IMG/VR virus record: IMGVR_UViG_3300030107_001814 | Coordinates: 1-20,821 of that record | Length of the DNA: 20,821 nucleotides | DNA from: a virus | Strand: one strand, 5' to 3' | Shown: in pieces, positions 6,853-11,586 of the stretch | How positions within the stretch are numbered: position 1 is the first letter of the stretch | How the letters are laid out: each line of letters starts with the position of its first letter | Made by a program: the position numbers and the translations under genes | Notes under the pieces: generated by a model | The model's database searches: none | Seen by the model: the letters and a program-made list of their open reading frames with translations, nothing else | Told to the model about the DNA's origin: nothing

Positions 6853-7796
6853 TTGAATTCGCAGTTACACATAATTTCTGTAAGAGCTGCCAATAGATTT
6901 ATCTCTTGGTCAGCAACAAAGGCTGCTTGATATTGGTATTTCGCAATAATCAATACTGCCTCTGGTATAGACTTAGGTTTCATAGACTCATATATTGAGT
7001 CATAGATACTCCTTAGTATAGCATTAGGATCATTATCTAGGTTCTGAACTATCCATTTCCTAACATTAGGAAACTGTTTCTTAGTTAGATATCCTACTAG
7101 TTCACTTACATTTACATTATCTAGTTCCACAAGAATACCAGAATCTATACTACCACTAGCAGAATACCTTTGGCATTCATTTAGAACTCTTCTCCAGTCT
7201 GGGAAGTGTTTGTTGATGAGTTGGATGAGTACTTTGTTATCACTTTTGCACCCTTCTCCGTCCAAGATAGATAACAATCTTTTGAAAAATTGTGCTTGGA
7301 TTTCAGGCTTTTCTTTGGTAGTGATGCTGAAGTCGATAACAGAGCATCTGGAATGTAAGGGCTCAATTATTTTATTTTTATAGTTACATGTGAATATAAA
7401 TCTACAGTTTTTGTAGAAGGTCTCAATATTCGCTCTAAGAAGGAGTTGTACGTCGGAAGTGGTATTGTCTGCTTCGTCGATGATGATGACTTTATGACCT
7501 CCCTCAGACGTGAGAGAGACTGTAGATGCGAAGTTCTTTGCTTGGTTTCTGACTGTATCGAGGAATCTTCCTTCATCGGATCCGTTGATGACATAATAGT
7601 CTGCTCCTAATTCTTCACATAAACATTTAGCAACTGTAGTCTTTCCAATACCAGGAGGACCAGACAGTAGCAAGTTGGGTATTTCACCTTGAGATAAGAA
7701 TTCCCTAAAGGTTTTCTTTATACTCTCTGGTAGAATACAATCATCAATTTTCTTAGGTCTATATTTTTCAACCCAAATAAAATCAGAAGTTGTCAT
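6849..7796 (-). CDS. 44: Clamp loader ATPase subunit gp44
   Basis: An AAA+ protein of 315 aa with the clamp-loader signature: WVEKYRPKKIDD at the N terminus, Walker A GPPGIGKT at 46-53, Walker B IIIDEAD at 104-110, sensor-1 TCN at 136-138 and the SRC arginine-finger motif at 149-151. The length is close to T4 gp44 (319 aa). Four copies join one gp62 to open the gp45 ring and place it on primed DNA using ATP. Start at 7796 overlaps the 3' end of the oxygenase gene by 14 nt; its stop overlaps the epimerase start, where T4 would have gene 62. Confidence 0.97.
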   Translation of the reverse strand: MTTSDFIWVEKYRPKKIDDCILPESIKKTFREFLSQGEIPNLLLSGPPGIGKTTVAKCLCEELGADYYVINGSDEGRFLDTVRNQAKNFASTVSLTSEGGHKVIIIDEADNTTSDVQLLLRANIETFYKNCRFIFTCNYKNKIIEPLHSRCSVIDFSITTKEKPEIQAQFFKRLLSILDGEGCKSDNKVLIQLINKHFPDWRRVLNECQRYSASGSIDSGILVELDNVNVSELVGYLTKKQFPNVRKWIVQNLDNDPNAILRSIYDSIYESMKPKSIPEAVLIIAKYQYQAAFVADQEINLLAALTEIMCNCEFK

Positions 7797-8340
7797 TTTT
7801 CACTAAAAGATTCATTGCAAGAACAGTCCGTTTACCTTTTGAAGGTGGGACTGAGTGGTAAAGGAAACCTGGCCACACTACTAGTGTACCATTTTCAGGA
7901 TAGAATTTCAACTGCTTCATCCCATGAAAATGTATAGGTGAAGAGTTCTCCTCTACCTCAACATAATATGTGGCAGCATAAGGACATGGAAAATGTTGAT
8001 GCTTTACAGCATATTCATCTGCATCAGCATCATACATATTGACCCAAAAATCACGTAGATGTAATGTCCTCTCAAATCCAGAGTAACCACAGAAATGTCT
8101 ATCGTATTGTTTTATCCCTTTTATATTCTCAATAATCTCATCTATAAAAGGTTGAAACCTAAAATCTTTTAGATGAGTTTTATAATCGCTATGCCATGCC
8201 TTTACATTACTTTGATTAGTTTCAGGATATCTCTTCCTATGAAGGTCGATAATAGTTTTCAACCGTTCATTATCTAAATCAAGTTTACGAGTGTATATGG
8301 GAAGTGACACCAATACATTCTTGGTATGAACATCATTCAT
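7783..8340 (-). CDS. 2OG-Fe(II) oxygenase family protein
   Basis: The 185-residue protein resembles the small phage/bacterial 2-oxoglutarate and Fe(II)-dependent oxygenases (TIGR02466-like). It has DFWVNMY at 97-103, KHQHFPCPYAATYYVEV at 113-129 giving candidate metal ligands His114/His116, and WPGFLYHSVPPSKGKRTVLAMNL at 156-178 with the distal His162 and the 2OG-binding Arg171. The middle carboxylate ligand is not obvious. Such enzymes hydroxylate proteins, nucleic acids or small molecules; the substrate is unknown. They are frequent in cyanophages. Here the gene sits between the clamp and clamp-loader genes, coupled by an ATGA overlap to a 58-aa gene upstream. Confidence 0.82.
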   Translation of the reverse strand: MNDVHTKNVLVSLPIYTRKLDLDNERLKTIIDLHRKRYPETNQSNVKAWHSDYKTHLKDFRFQPFIDEIIENIKGIKQYDRHFCGYSGFERTLHLRDFWVNMYDADADEYAVKHQHFPCPYAATYYVEVEENSSPIHFHGMKQLKFYPENGTLVVWPGFLYHSVPPSKGKRTVLAMNLLVKNDNF

Positions 8341-8513
8341 ATGTCACATAAAGGAATTTGCCTAGGGTTACCACATATTATGGCAGATGGCATAGATGCC
8401 TCAAAGATTTTTTTTGCTTCATGTTGATAGACTGCCTCAACATTAGTATAAAAATACTTAGTGTTGTTAGGCAATCTATACTTACATTCCCAAAGTCGAT
8501 GCATCACGATCAT
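8337..8513 (-). CDS. Small hypothetical protein, 58 aa
   Basis: The frame runs from ATG at 8513 to TGA at 8339-8337 and overlaps the oxygenase start as ATGA. It starts inside the preceding 48-aa gene, giving a 32-nt overlap. The product is basic with three Cys (ECKYRL, IICGNP, PLCDI) and a helix EAVYQHEAKKIFEASM; no known motif. Tiling with its neighbours is the main evidence. ATG at codon 4 is an alternative start. Confidence 0.65.
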   Translation of the reverse strand: MIVMHRLWECKYRLPNNTKYFYTNVEAVYQHEAKKIFEASMPSAIICGNPRQIPLCDI

Positions 8514-8628
8514 CCATTTTTTTAACTTGTCCCAAGTTCGACCTTTGGAACTTTTTGATTTTCTTATACTTTCTCATTACCTCTGCAAGTACGTCCTTAT
8601 TGACACGTACTTCAGGTTTATCATCCAT
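8482..8628 (-). CDS. Small basic conserved hypothetical protein, 48 aa
   Basis: The frame runs from ATG at 8628 to TAA at 8484-8482 and starts within the last eight bases of gp45 (ATGGATGA). The product is Lys-rich (VMRKYKKIKKFQRSN near residues 17-31) and ends in KKMDDRDASTLGM. It may contact nucleic acid or an acidic partner, but this is only a charge argument. Its place directly after gp45 suggests a replication-linked role. Confidence 0.68.
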   Translation of the reverse strand: MDDKPEVRVNKDVLAEVMRKYKKIKKFQRSNLGQVKKMDDRDASTLGM

Positions 8629-9331
8629 CGGTTTCATAACTTGAATCAGGTTCTAGTGCAATAAAGTATGTCAACTTATAGTTAGGGCTATAAAATCTAG
8701 CAAGATTCTTTTTAGATATAGAAACCTCATAACTACCAGGAATCAACTTGATATTTTCAATCTTGAAATTGAACTGGAATCTAAGTTTAGATTCATTTAC
8801 TACAATAGCAAACTCATTAGAAGTATCGTTCTTACGATCACTAACAACTAACTTGACTACACCATCTGCACCTACAACTGACAAGTCAGGTAACTGTAGA
8901 ATAGAAGAAGACTTCATTAGTTTTACTAACTGCTCTTCTGCTATAGCAAATGATATAAACTCATCAGGGAGTTCCATCTCCTTATCAGGTGGTGCAATAA
9001 TAACACTAGGATCAGAGAAGAAATACTTTGATCTTTGATGGAACTGATATGCACCAGCAGACTTTATACTTGCAAAGTTTGGACTGGTTGATACATCTAT
9101 ATCTGCATTCTTATATAACGATACCGTATTCAGGAACTGAGGTAAATCGTAGATCGCAAAGTCCTTTGGTATAAATTCATCTATCTCTGCTTCTGCTAAG
9201 ACGTTCTTCATAGGAGAAATTGTACGTAACTTCCTACCTTCCTTGAACGCTAGTGATTGATTAATAGTTGTAAAGTTCTGAAGAACTTTCAAAGTTGTGT
9301 CAGACAGTTTCATTGTGTCACGTAGTTTCAT
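8621..9331 (-). CDS. 45: Sliding clamp gp45
   Basis: The protein matches T4 gp45 in layout: MKLSDTTLKVLQNFTTINQ at its N terminus (T4 MKLSKDTTALLKNFATIN), FAIYDLPQFLNTVSL (T4 VAIYDLNGFLGILSL), PSVIIAPPDKE, and a C terminus PGSYEVSISKK...LTYFIALEPDSS. gp45 is a trimeric ring that tethers the polymerase to DNA and, in T4, also activates gp55-dependent late promoters. Two in-frame ATGs exist at 9331 and 9313 because the first 18 bases are duplicated; the second aligns with T4 Met1, and neither has a ribosome site. I give the longer form (236 aa), the shorter being 230. It follows DUF3310 and opens the replication block. Confidence 0.95.
   Translation of the reverse strand: MKLRDTMKLSDTTLKVLQNFTTINQSLAFKEGRKLRTISPMKNVLAEAEIDEFIPKDFAIYDLPQFLNTVSLYKNADIDVSTSPNFASIKSAGAYQFHQRSKYFFSDPSVIIAPPDKEMELPDEFISFAIAEEQLVKLMKSSSILQLPDLSVVGADGVVKLVVSDRKNDTSNEFAIVVNESKLRFQFNFKIENIKLIPGSYEVSISKKNLARFYSPNYKLTYFIALEPDSSYETDG
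9296..9331 (-). repeat. 18-bp tandem duplication at the gp45 start
   Basis: On the minus strand ATGAAACTACGTGACACA is followed at once by ATGAAACTGTCTGACACA, 15 of 18 bases identical. Each copy carries an in-frame ATG, giving MKLRDT-MKLSDT at the protein N terminus. Confidence 0.85.
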
Positions 9332-9339
9332 TGTAAAGT

Positions 9340-9651
9340 TTACTTGTCATAATCGACAGAGAATGACGTAGGATTCCCTGCACTGATTTTATTTGCTTTG
9401 TCACGTTTATCACTAAAGTGTAAAAGCAGTATAGCATAATGTATAATTTTTACAATGTCATTCCTCGCAGTTCCTTTTCGATCATACCTTGATGCATACT
9501 TCAGTATGTTACTTCTGCAAAATGCTTCTGCATCTCCAACAGAATCTATCAGGTCTAGAGTTTGAACCCCACCTGTACTGTAATGTCCTTGGTATGTTCT
9601 ACTGATATAGTCTGAGATCTCCTTTAAGATCTCATTTTCACTGTACTTCAT
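9340..9651 (-). CDS. DUF3310 (SaV-like) protein
   Basis: This 103-aa protein shows the DUF3310 pattern: YISRTYQGHYSTGGVQTLDLI near residues 15-35, AEAFCRSNILKYASRYDRKG near 41-60, and KIIHYAILLLHF near 68-79. The family is widespread in phages and sometimes annotated as a nucleotide kinase, although no P-loop is present here; its activity is unsettled. It is the first gene behind the extended -10 promoter at 9673-9702 and lies nine bases before the longer gp45 start, so it probably leads the replication operon. No ribosome binding site is visible. Confidence 0.85.
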   Translation of the reverse strand: MKYSENEILKEISDYISRTYQGHYSTGGVQTLDLIDSVGDAEAFCRSNILKYASRYDRKGTARNDIVKIIHYAILLLHFSDKRDKANKISAGNPTSFSVDYDK

Positions 9652-9672
9652 ACATGTTGATCATTCGATTAT

Positions 9673-9702
9673 ATTATAGCATATGCAATGAGGAACCTGC
9701 AA
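9673..9702 (-). promoter_or_regulatory. Extended -10 sigma70-type promoter of the replication operon
   Basis: TTGCAG at 9702-9697 and TGCTATAAT at 9681-9673 are separated by 18 bases. A second overlapping TATAAT follows at 9673-9668. Transcription would start about 15 bases before the DUF3310 ATG. The host sigma factor can plausibly read this, fitting early expression of clamp and clamp-loader genes. Confidence 0.65.
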
Positions 9703-9796
9703 CCCCAACTCCACATAAAAAAGCAAACTCCAACAACCCATGAGTCGCTGGAGGAATTGTAATTATTAGACTACTGAAAAACGTACTGCCCAACAT
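9674..9796 (-). CDS. Tiny hydrophobic protein, 40 aa
   Basis: The frame runs from ATG at 9796 to TAA at 9676-9674. Most of the product is hydrophobic: FFSSLIITIPPATHGLLEF followed by AFLCGVGVAGSSLHML, which would form one or two short membrane helices broken by a Pro-Pro. It overlaps the end of the 24-aa frame above by 26 nt. The composition argues against chance, but there is no family match and no ribosome site. Confidence 0.45.
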   Translation of the reverse strand: MLGSTFFSSLIITIPPATHGLLEFAFLCGVGVAGSSLHML

Positions 9797-9845
9797 TTGA
9801 ATAGGTGTATGCTGCAATGGTAACAAGAAAAATAATAACAGGCAT
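9771..9845 (-). CDS. Tiny membrane peptide, 24 aa
   Basis: The frame runs from ATG at 9845 to TAG at 9773-9771. It encodes one short hydrophobic segment (PVIIFLVTIAAYTY) and a polar end. Support comes mainly from position: a perfect TATAAATA late promoter ends 22 bases upstream, the same spacing as the late site before the 63-aa gene. Its size is like the small subunits of photosystem complexes, but I see no specific match. Confidence 0.45.
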   Translation of the reverse strand: MPVIIFLVTIAAYTYSNVGQYVFQ

Positions 9846-9867
9846 GGTAGGTAAAAATACTCTGAGG

Positions 9868-9875
9868 TATTTATA
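9868..9875 (-). promoter_or_regulatory. T4-type late promoter TATAAATA
   Basis: A perfect TATAAATA on the minus strand lies just past the stop codon of the 63-aa gene and 22 bases before the ATG of the 24-aa frame. gp55, encoded in this window, recognises this motif in T4. Confidence 0.65.
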
Positions 9876-9876
9876 C

Positions 9877-10068
9877 TTATGCTCCGTTAGGAACATAAAC
9901 AGGTTGTGCTATACGAATTCCCTTACCACCATCTTGATCATCATCGTCATCATTATTAACTGCTCTTAGAATTAGTTCAACCAACACCAAAGCAGCCATA
10001 GGATAGAAAACCCAGAGGACTGCCATGAATGGTGATATCGTACTAGAGTCGGCTATAAAGTCGCTCAT
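9877..10068 (-). CDS. Small membrane protein with acidic tail, 63 aa
   Basis: A single predicted transmembrane helix (FMAVLWVFYPMAALVLVELIL, about residues 14-34) is followed by a run of acidic residues (NNDDDDDQDGGKG) and IRIAQPVYVPNGA. The tail after the acidic run is typical of a soluble extension. I recall similar proteins from cyanophages near hli genes but know no function. A CATAAATA late-type site lies 21 bases before the ATG, and there is no Shine-Dalgarno sequence. Confidence 0.75.
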   Translation of the reverse strand: MSDFIADSSTISPFMAVLWVFYPMAALVLVELILRAVNNDDDDDQDGGKGIRIAQPVYVPNGA

Positions 10069-10089
10069 TTGTATTTTGATACGAATATG

Positions 10090-10097
10090 TATTTATG
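10090..10097 (-). promoter_or_regulatory. T4-type late promoter variant CATAAATA
   Basis: CATAAATA on the minus strand differs from TATAAATA only in the first base, as reported for cyanophage late sites (NATAAATA). It contains the TAA stop of the preceding hli gene and is 21 bases before the ATG of the 63-aa gene, almost the same spacing as the late site at 9868-9875. Confidence 0.55.
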
Positions 10098-10200
10098 TAA
10101 AGTATGTAAACTTAGTATAAGCGGCCATGAGAGCCCAGAAGGCCATCATTGCAAATCTACCATTGGCTCTTGACCAAATTGCTACGTTAGTATTACTCAT
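10093..10200 (-). CDS. hli: Short high-light-inducible protein, 35 aa
   Basis: The frame runs from ATG at 10200 to TAA at 10095-10093. SRANGRFAMMAFWALMAAY (residues 10-28) is a reduced form of the HLIP/chlorophyll-binding helix ExxNGRxAMxGF, keeping Asn13, Gly14, Arg15 and Ala17-Met18 but with Arg replacing the usual Glu. HLIPs bind chlorophyll and carotenoids in thylakoids and protect photosystem II during stress. The start overlaps the stop of the preceding hli gene (TAATG). The lost Glu suggests divergence or pairing with another HLIP. Confidence 0.78.
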   Translation of the reverse strand: MSNTNVAIWSRANGRFAMMAFWALMAAYTKFTYFT

Positions 10201-10307
10201 TAGAATACTCCTGGAATGATTTGACCTGTGAAGGAATAAGCACCTAGTGCTGCTACTATTCCGATCATGGCCATCCAGCCATTAAACTTTTCTGCTTCGG
10301 GTGTCAT
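10200..10307 (-). CDS. hli: Short high-light-inducible protein, 35 aa
   Basis: The frame runs from ATG at 10307 to TAA at 10202-10200. AEKFNGWMAMIGIVAALGAY (residues 5-24) and FTGQIIPGVF at the end are a typical HLIP helix and tail, with Trp in place of the usual Arg in NGR. Glu6 and Asn9 are kept as candidate pigment ligands. It has the clearest ribosome binding site of the cluster (AAGGAG, seven bases upstream). Together with its overlapping partner at 10093-10200 it forms a two-gene unit. Confidence 0.88.
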   Translation of the reverse strand: MTPEAEKFNGWMAMIGIVAALGAYSFTGQIIPGVF

Positions 10308-10314
10308 TGTTTTT

Positions 10315-10320
10315 CTCCTT
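10315..10320 (-). promoter_or_regulatory. Ribosome binding site AAGGAG of hli
   Basis: AAGGAG seven bases before ATG 10307. Most genes around it lack such a site, so this pair of hli genes is probably well translated. Confidence 0.65.
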
Positions 10321-10350
10321 TCGTTGGATTTGTAATAGGGTTAGAAAGTA

Positions 10351-10364
10351 CCTGCAATTGCAGG
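10351..10364. repeat. 14-bp perfect palindrome between hli genes
   Basis: CCTGCAATTGCAGG can form a 5-bp stem with a 4-base loop. It lies between two hli genes. A second small hairpin (GGTATC-TTTT-GATATC) spans the stop codon of the upstream hli gene at about 10382-10397. Neither is followed by a U-run; a role in mRNA processing or as a protein-binding operator is possible. Confidence 0.5.
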
Positions 10365-10384
10365 GGTGTAAGAGACCTGTGATA

Positions 10385-10597
10385 TCAAAAGATACCAGGC
10401 ATAACTGCTCCAAATAGGATGTAGTTATGTACTGCTGCAAAGAATCCAATCATCGCTAGGCGACCATTGAGTTGCTCTGCATTCTTCCAGTAATCATGAT
10501 CGGTATCAACCTGAATCTGAGGTTCATGAGCAAACATGTTCTGCTTACCATACTCAGTAGTTGTGTACCTCTTCATGGTATTGGTAGAAGAAGTCAT
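10385..10597 (-). CDS. hli: High-light-inducible protein, 70 aa
   Basis: The C-terminal half contains the complete HLIP signature AEQLNGRLAMIGFFAAVHNYIL (about residues 40-61) and the family tail GAVMPGIF. The first 35 residues are a polar extension with a HEPQIQVDTDHDYW stretch. HLIPs bind chlorophyll and protect host photosystems during infection. ATG at 10597 is used here; Met8 is an alternative, and neither has a ribosome site. A sigma70-type promoter candidate lies 28 bases upstream, so it could be expressed early. Confidence 0.93.
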   Translation of the reverse strand: MTSSTNTMKRYTTTEYGKQNMFAHEPQIQVDTDHDYWKNAEQLNGRLAMIGFFAAVHNYILFGAVMPGIF

Positions 10598-10624
10598 AAA
10601 ACTTTTGTAAAGTTGTGTAACGTA

Positions 10625-10653
10625 ATTATATAGGAAACATAAAGACTATACAA
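10625..10653 (-). promoter_or_regulatory. Candidate sigma70-type promoter of the hli cluster
   Basis: TTGTAT at 10653-10648 and TATAAT at 10630-10625 on the minus strand, 17 bases apart. The predicted transcript starts about 20 bases before the 70-aa hli gene. The -35 matches only in the TTG half. Confidence 0.5.
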
Positions 10654-10706
10654 GTAGGTATTTGTACGGGTTACCCATCAGAATAAAGTAATGCTAATAG
10701 GGTGTA

Positions 10707-10901
10707 TTAGTAATCATTATCATTTGTCTGTGACTCCACCCACTCAGCATTGTTTCTACAGTATGCATCAGCATCTATTTCCATACGCCAGTGGGTGAGA
10801 GTATGAAGAGTTTGTATCATGACCATCATACCCAGTATCAGCATAGGTCCTATCCAGAGTGGATGCATTACTATATCTTCTGTTTCTTTCATTGACCTCA
10901 T
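10707..10901 (-). CDS. Small membrane protein, 64 aa
   Basis: One Met-rich transmembrane helix (LWIGPMLILGMMVMIQTL, about residues 15-32) is followed by a soluble tail with THWRMEIDADAYCRNNAEW. No family is recognised. ATG at 10901 and ATG at 10892 are both possible; the second has GAGG three bases before it. It has its own promoter and a structured leader, which suggests individually tuned expression. Confidence 0.7.
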   Translation of the reverse strand: MRSMKETEDIVMHPLWIGPMLILGMMVMIQTLHTLTHWRMEIDADAYCRNNAEWVESQTNDNDY

Positions 10902-10907
10902 TAGTGT

Positions 10908-10942
10908 GGTAGGTTCCTATCGCCGCTATTCCTGAACCTACC
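10908..10942 (-). other. Leader hairpin of the 64-aa membrane protein gene
   Basis: GGTAGGTTC at 10942-10934 reads complementarily with GAACCTACC at 10916-10908, a perfect 9-bp stem with a 17-base loop, ending six bases before the start codon. An upstream CTACC at 10969-10965 can pair with the same GGTAG half, so two folds compete. No U-run follows. It may control translation start of the 64-aa gene. Confidence 0.5.
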
Positions 10943-10989
10943 GAAGGGGAATACCGCAGTCAAAGGTAGCGATGCCTTGTGACTCAAAT

Positions 10990-11018
10990 ATTATAACATA
11001 AAAAAAGACCCCTGCAAA
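10990..11018 (-). promoter_or_regulatory. Extended -10 promoter overlapping a terminator
   Basis: TTGCAG at 11018-11013, 17 bases, then TATAAT at 10995-10990 with a TGT extension. The -35 lies inside the terminator stem of the beta-barrel gene, and the U-run forms the spacer. It would transcribe the 64-aa membrane protein gene with a leader of about 80 nt. Confidence 0.6.
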
Positions 11019-11029
11019 GCAGAGGTCTC
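11000..11029 (-). terminator. Intrinsic terminator of the beta-barrel protein gene
   Basis: AGACCUCUGC-UUU-GCAGGGGUCU forms a 10-bp stem (one G-U pair) followed by eight U residues, 24 bases after the stop codon of the upstream gene. The G-U pair forms only in the minus-strand RNA, which fixes the orientation. Confidence 0.9.
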
Positions 11030-11052
11030 GATCCATCTCGAACTAGAGATAT

Positions 11053-11436
11053 TTAGAAGGTGTACTTAACTCCAGCTTTAGCACCCCAGTTAACTACTTC
11101 TTCGTTAGAAGCTTCAGCAGTGATTCCAGAAAGCTCACCATAGATACCGAATTGCTCAGTAGCAGCAACGTTGATACCAGCCTTACCAGAGAACTCAGTC
11201 TCAGAACCGTCAGTTCCGTCTACAGCAACGAATGAAGGACCACCTTGTACGTATCCAGAAACTTTCTCTGAAAGTTGACCTTCAATACCTACGTGTAGGT
11301 CTGTAGTAGCACCTGAATAGTCTCCATCAGGATAAGAAAGATTGCTTTCTACATTCACATATGGACCAGCAAAAGCTGCACCAGCGAAGAGGAATGGAGA
11401 TGCTGCTAAAGCAGCGATTGTTGATTTGATTGACAT
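11053..11436 (-). CDS. Secreted beta-barrel-like (outer membrane type) protein, 127 aa
   Basis: The N terminus is a typical Sec signal peptide: KS, a hydrophobic stretch TIAALAASPFLFAGAAFA, and a likely cleavage before GPYVNV (after about residue 23). The mature part is a chain of alternating amphipathic strands (DLHVGIEGQL, VSGYVQGGPSFVAV, FSGKAGINVAA, FGIYGELSGI) ending in GAKAGVKYTF, the terminal Phe being typical of outer-membrane barrels inserted by BamA. About 104 mature residues would allow only a small barrel. Its own strong promoter, structured leader and terminator make it a single-gene unit. Similar proteins occur in other cyanophages, but the role is unknown; altering the host envelope or a virion location are both possible. 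Confidence 0.75.
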   Translation of the reverse strand: MSIKSTIAALAASPFLFAGAAFAGPYVNVESNLSYPDGDYSGATTDLHVGIEGQLSEKVSGYVQGGPSFVAVDGTDGSETEFSGKAGINVAATEQFGIYGELSGITAEASNEEVVNWGAKAGVKYTF

Positions 11437-11452
11437 GATTGTTTAAGTATCT

Positions 11453-11520
11453 CGCAAGAAAAAATCCCTTGCGGATGATAGCATCCCCGACATGGGATAC
11501 TGTATTACATTCGCAAAGGG
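11453..11520 (-). promoter_or_regulatory. Attenuator-like structured leader
   Basis: In the minus-strand RNA CCUUUGCG (11520-11513) pairs with CGCAAGG (11474-11468) with one bulge, enclosing a second hairpin GUAUCCC/GGGAUGC (11501-11495 with 11488-11482). The outer stem is followed by GA and seven U residues, like an intrinsic terminator. The same CGCAAG can instead pair with CUUGCG at 11458-11453, putting the U-run in a loop. It lies between the promoter and the start of the beta-barrel gene. Either an attenuator or the terminator of the gp46 operon. Confidence 0.5.
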
Positions 11521-11556
11521 TTACGATTCTTTCGAGTCCTTTGTATGATAGTATTT

Positions 11557-11586
11557 AGTATAACATAAACTTATGTAAACTGTCAA
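11557..11586 (-). promoter_or_regulatory. Strong sigma70-type promoter of the beta-barrel gene
   Basis: A perfect -35 TTGACA (11586-11581), 18 bases, then TATACT (11562-11557) with a TGT extension. The -35 overlaps the TGA stop of gp46. The predicted leader is about 115 nt. Confidence 0.75.

Noticed and set aside
7181-7594. Two minus-strand open frames of 61 and 75 aa
   Set aside because: Both lie inside gp44 in another frame, where the AAA+ motifs are intact in the main frame.
10902-10980. Possible glutamine/downstream-peptide type riboswitch in the leader
   Set aside because: The stem resembles the outer helix, but the loop is only 17 bases and lacks the conserved core elements of that class.
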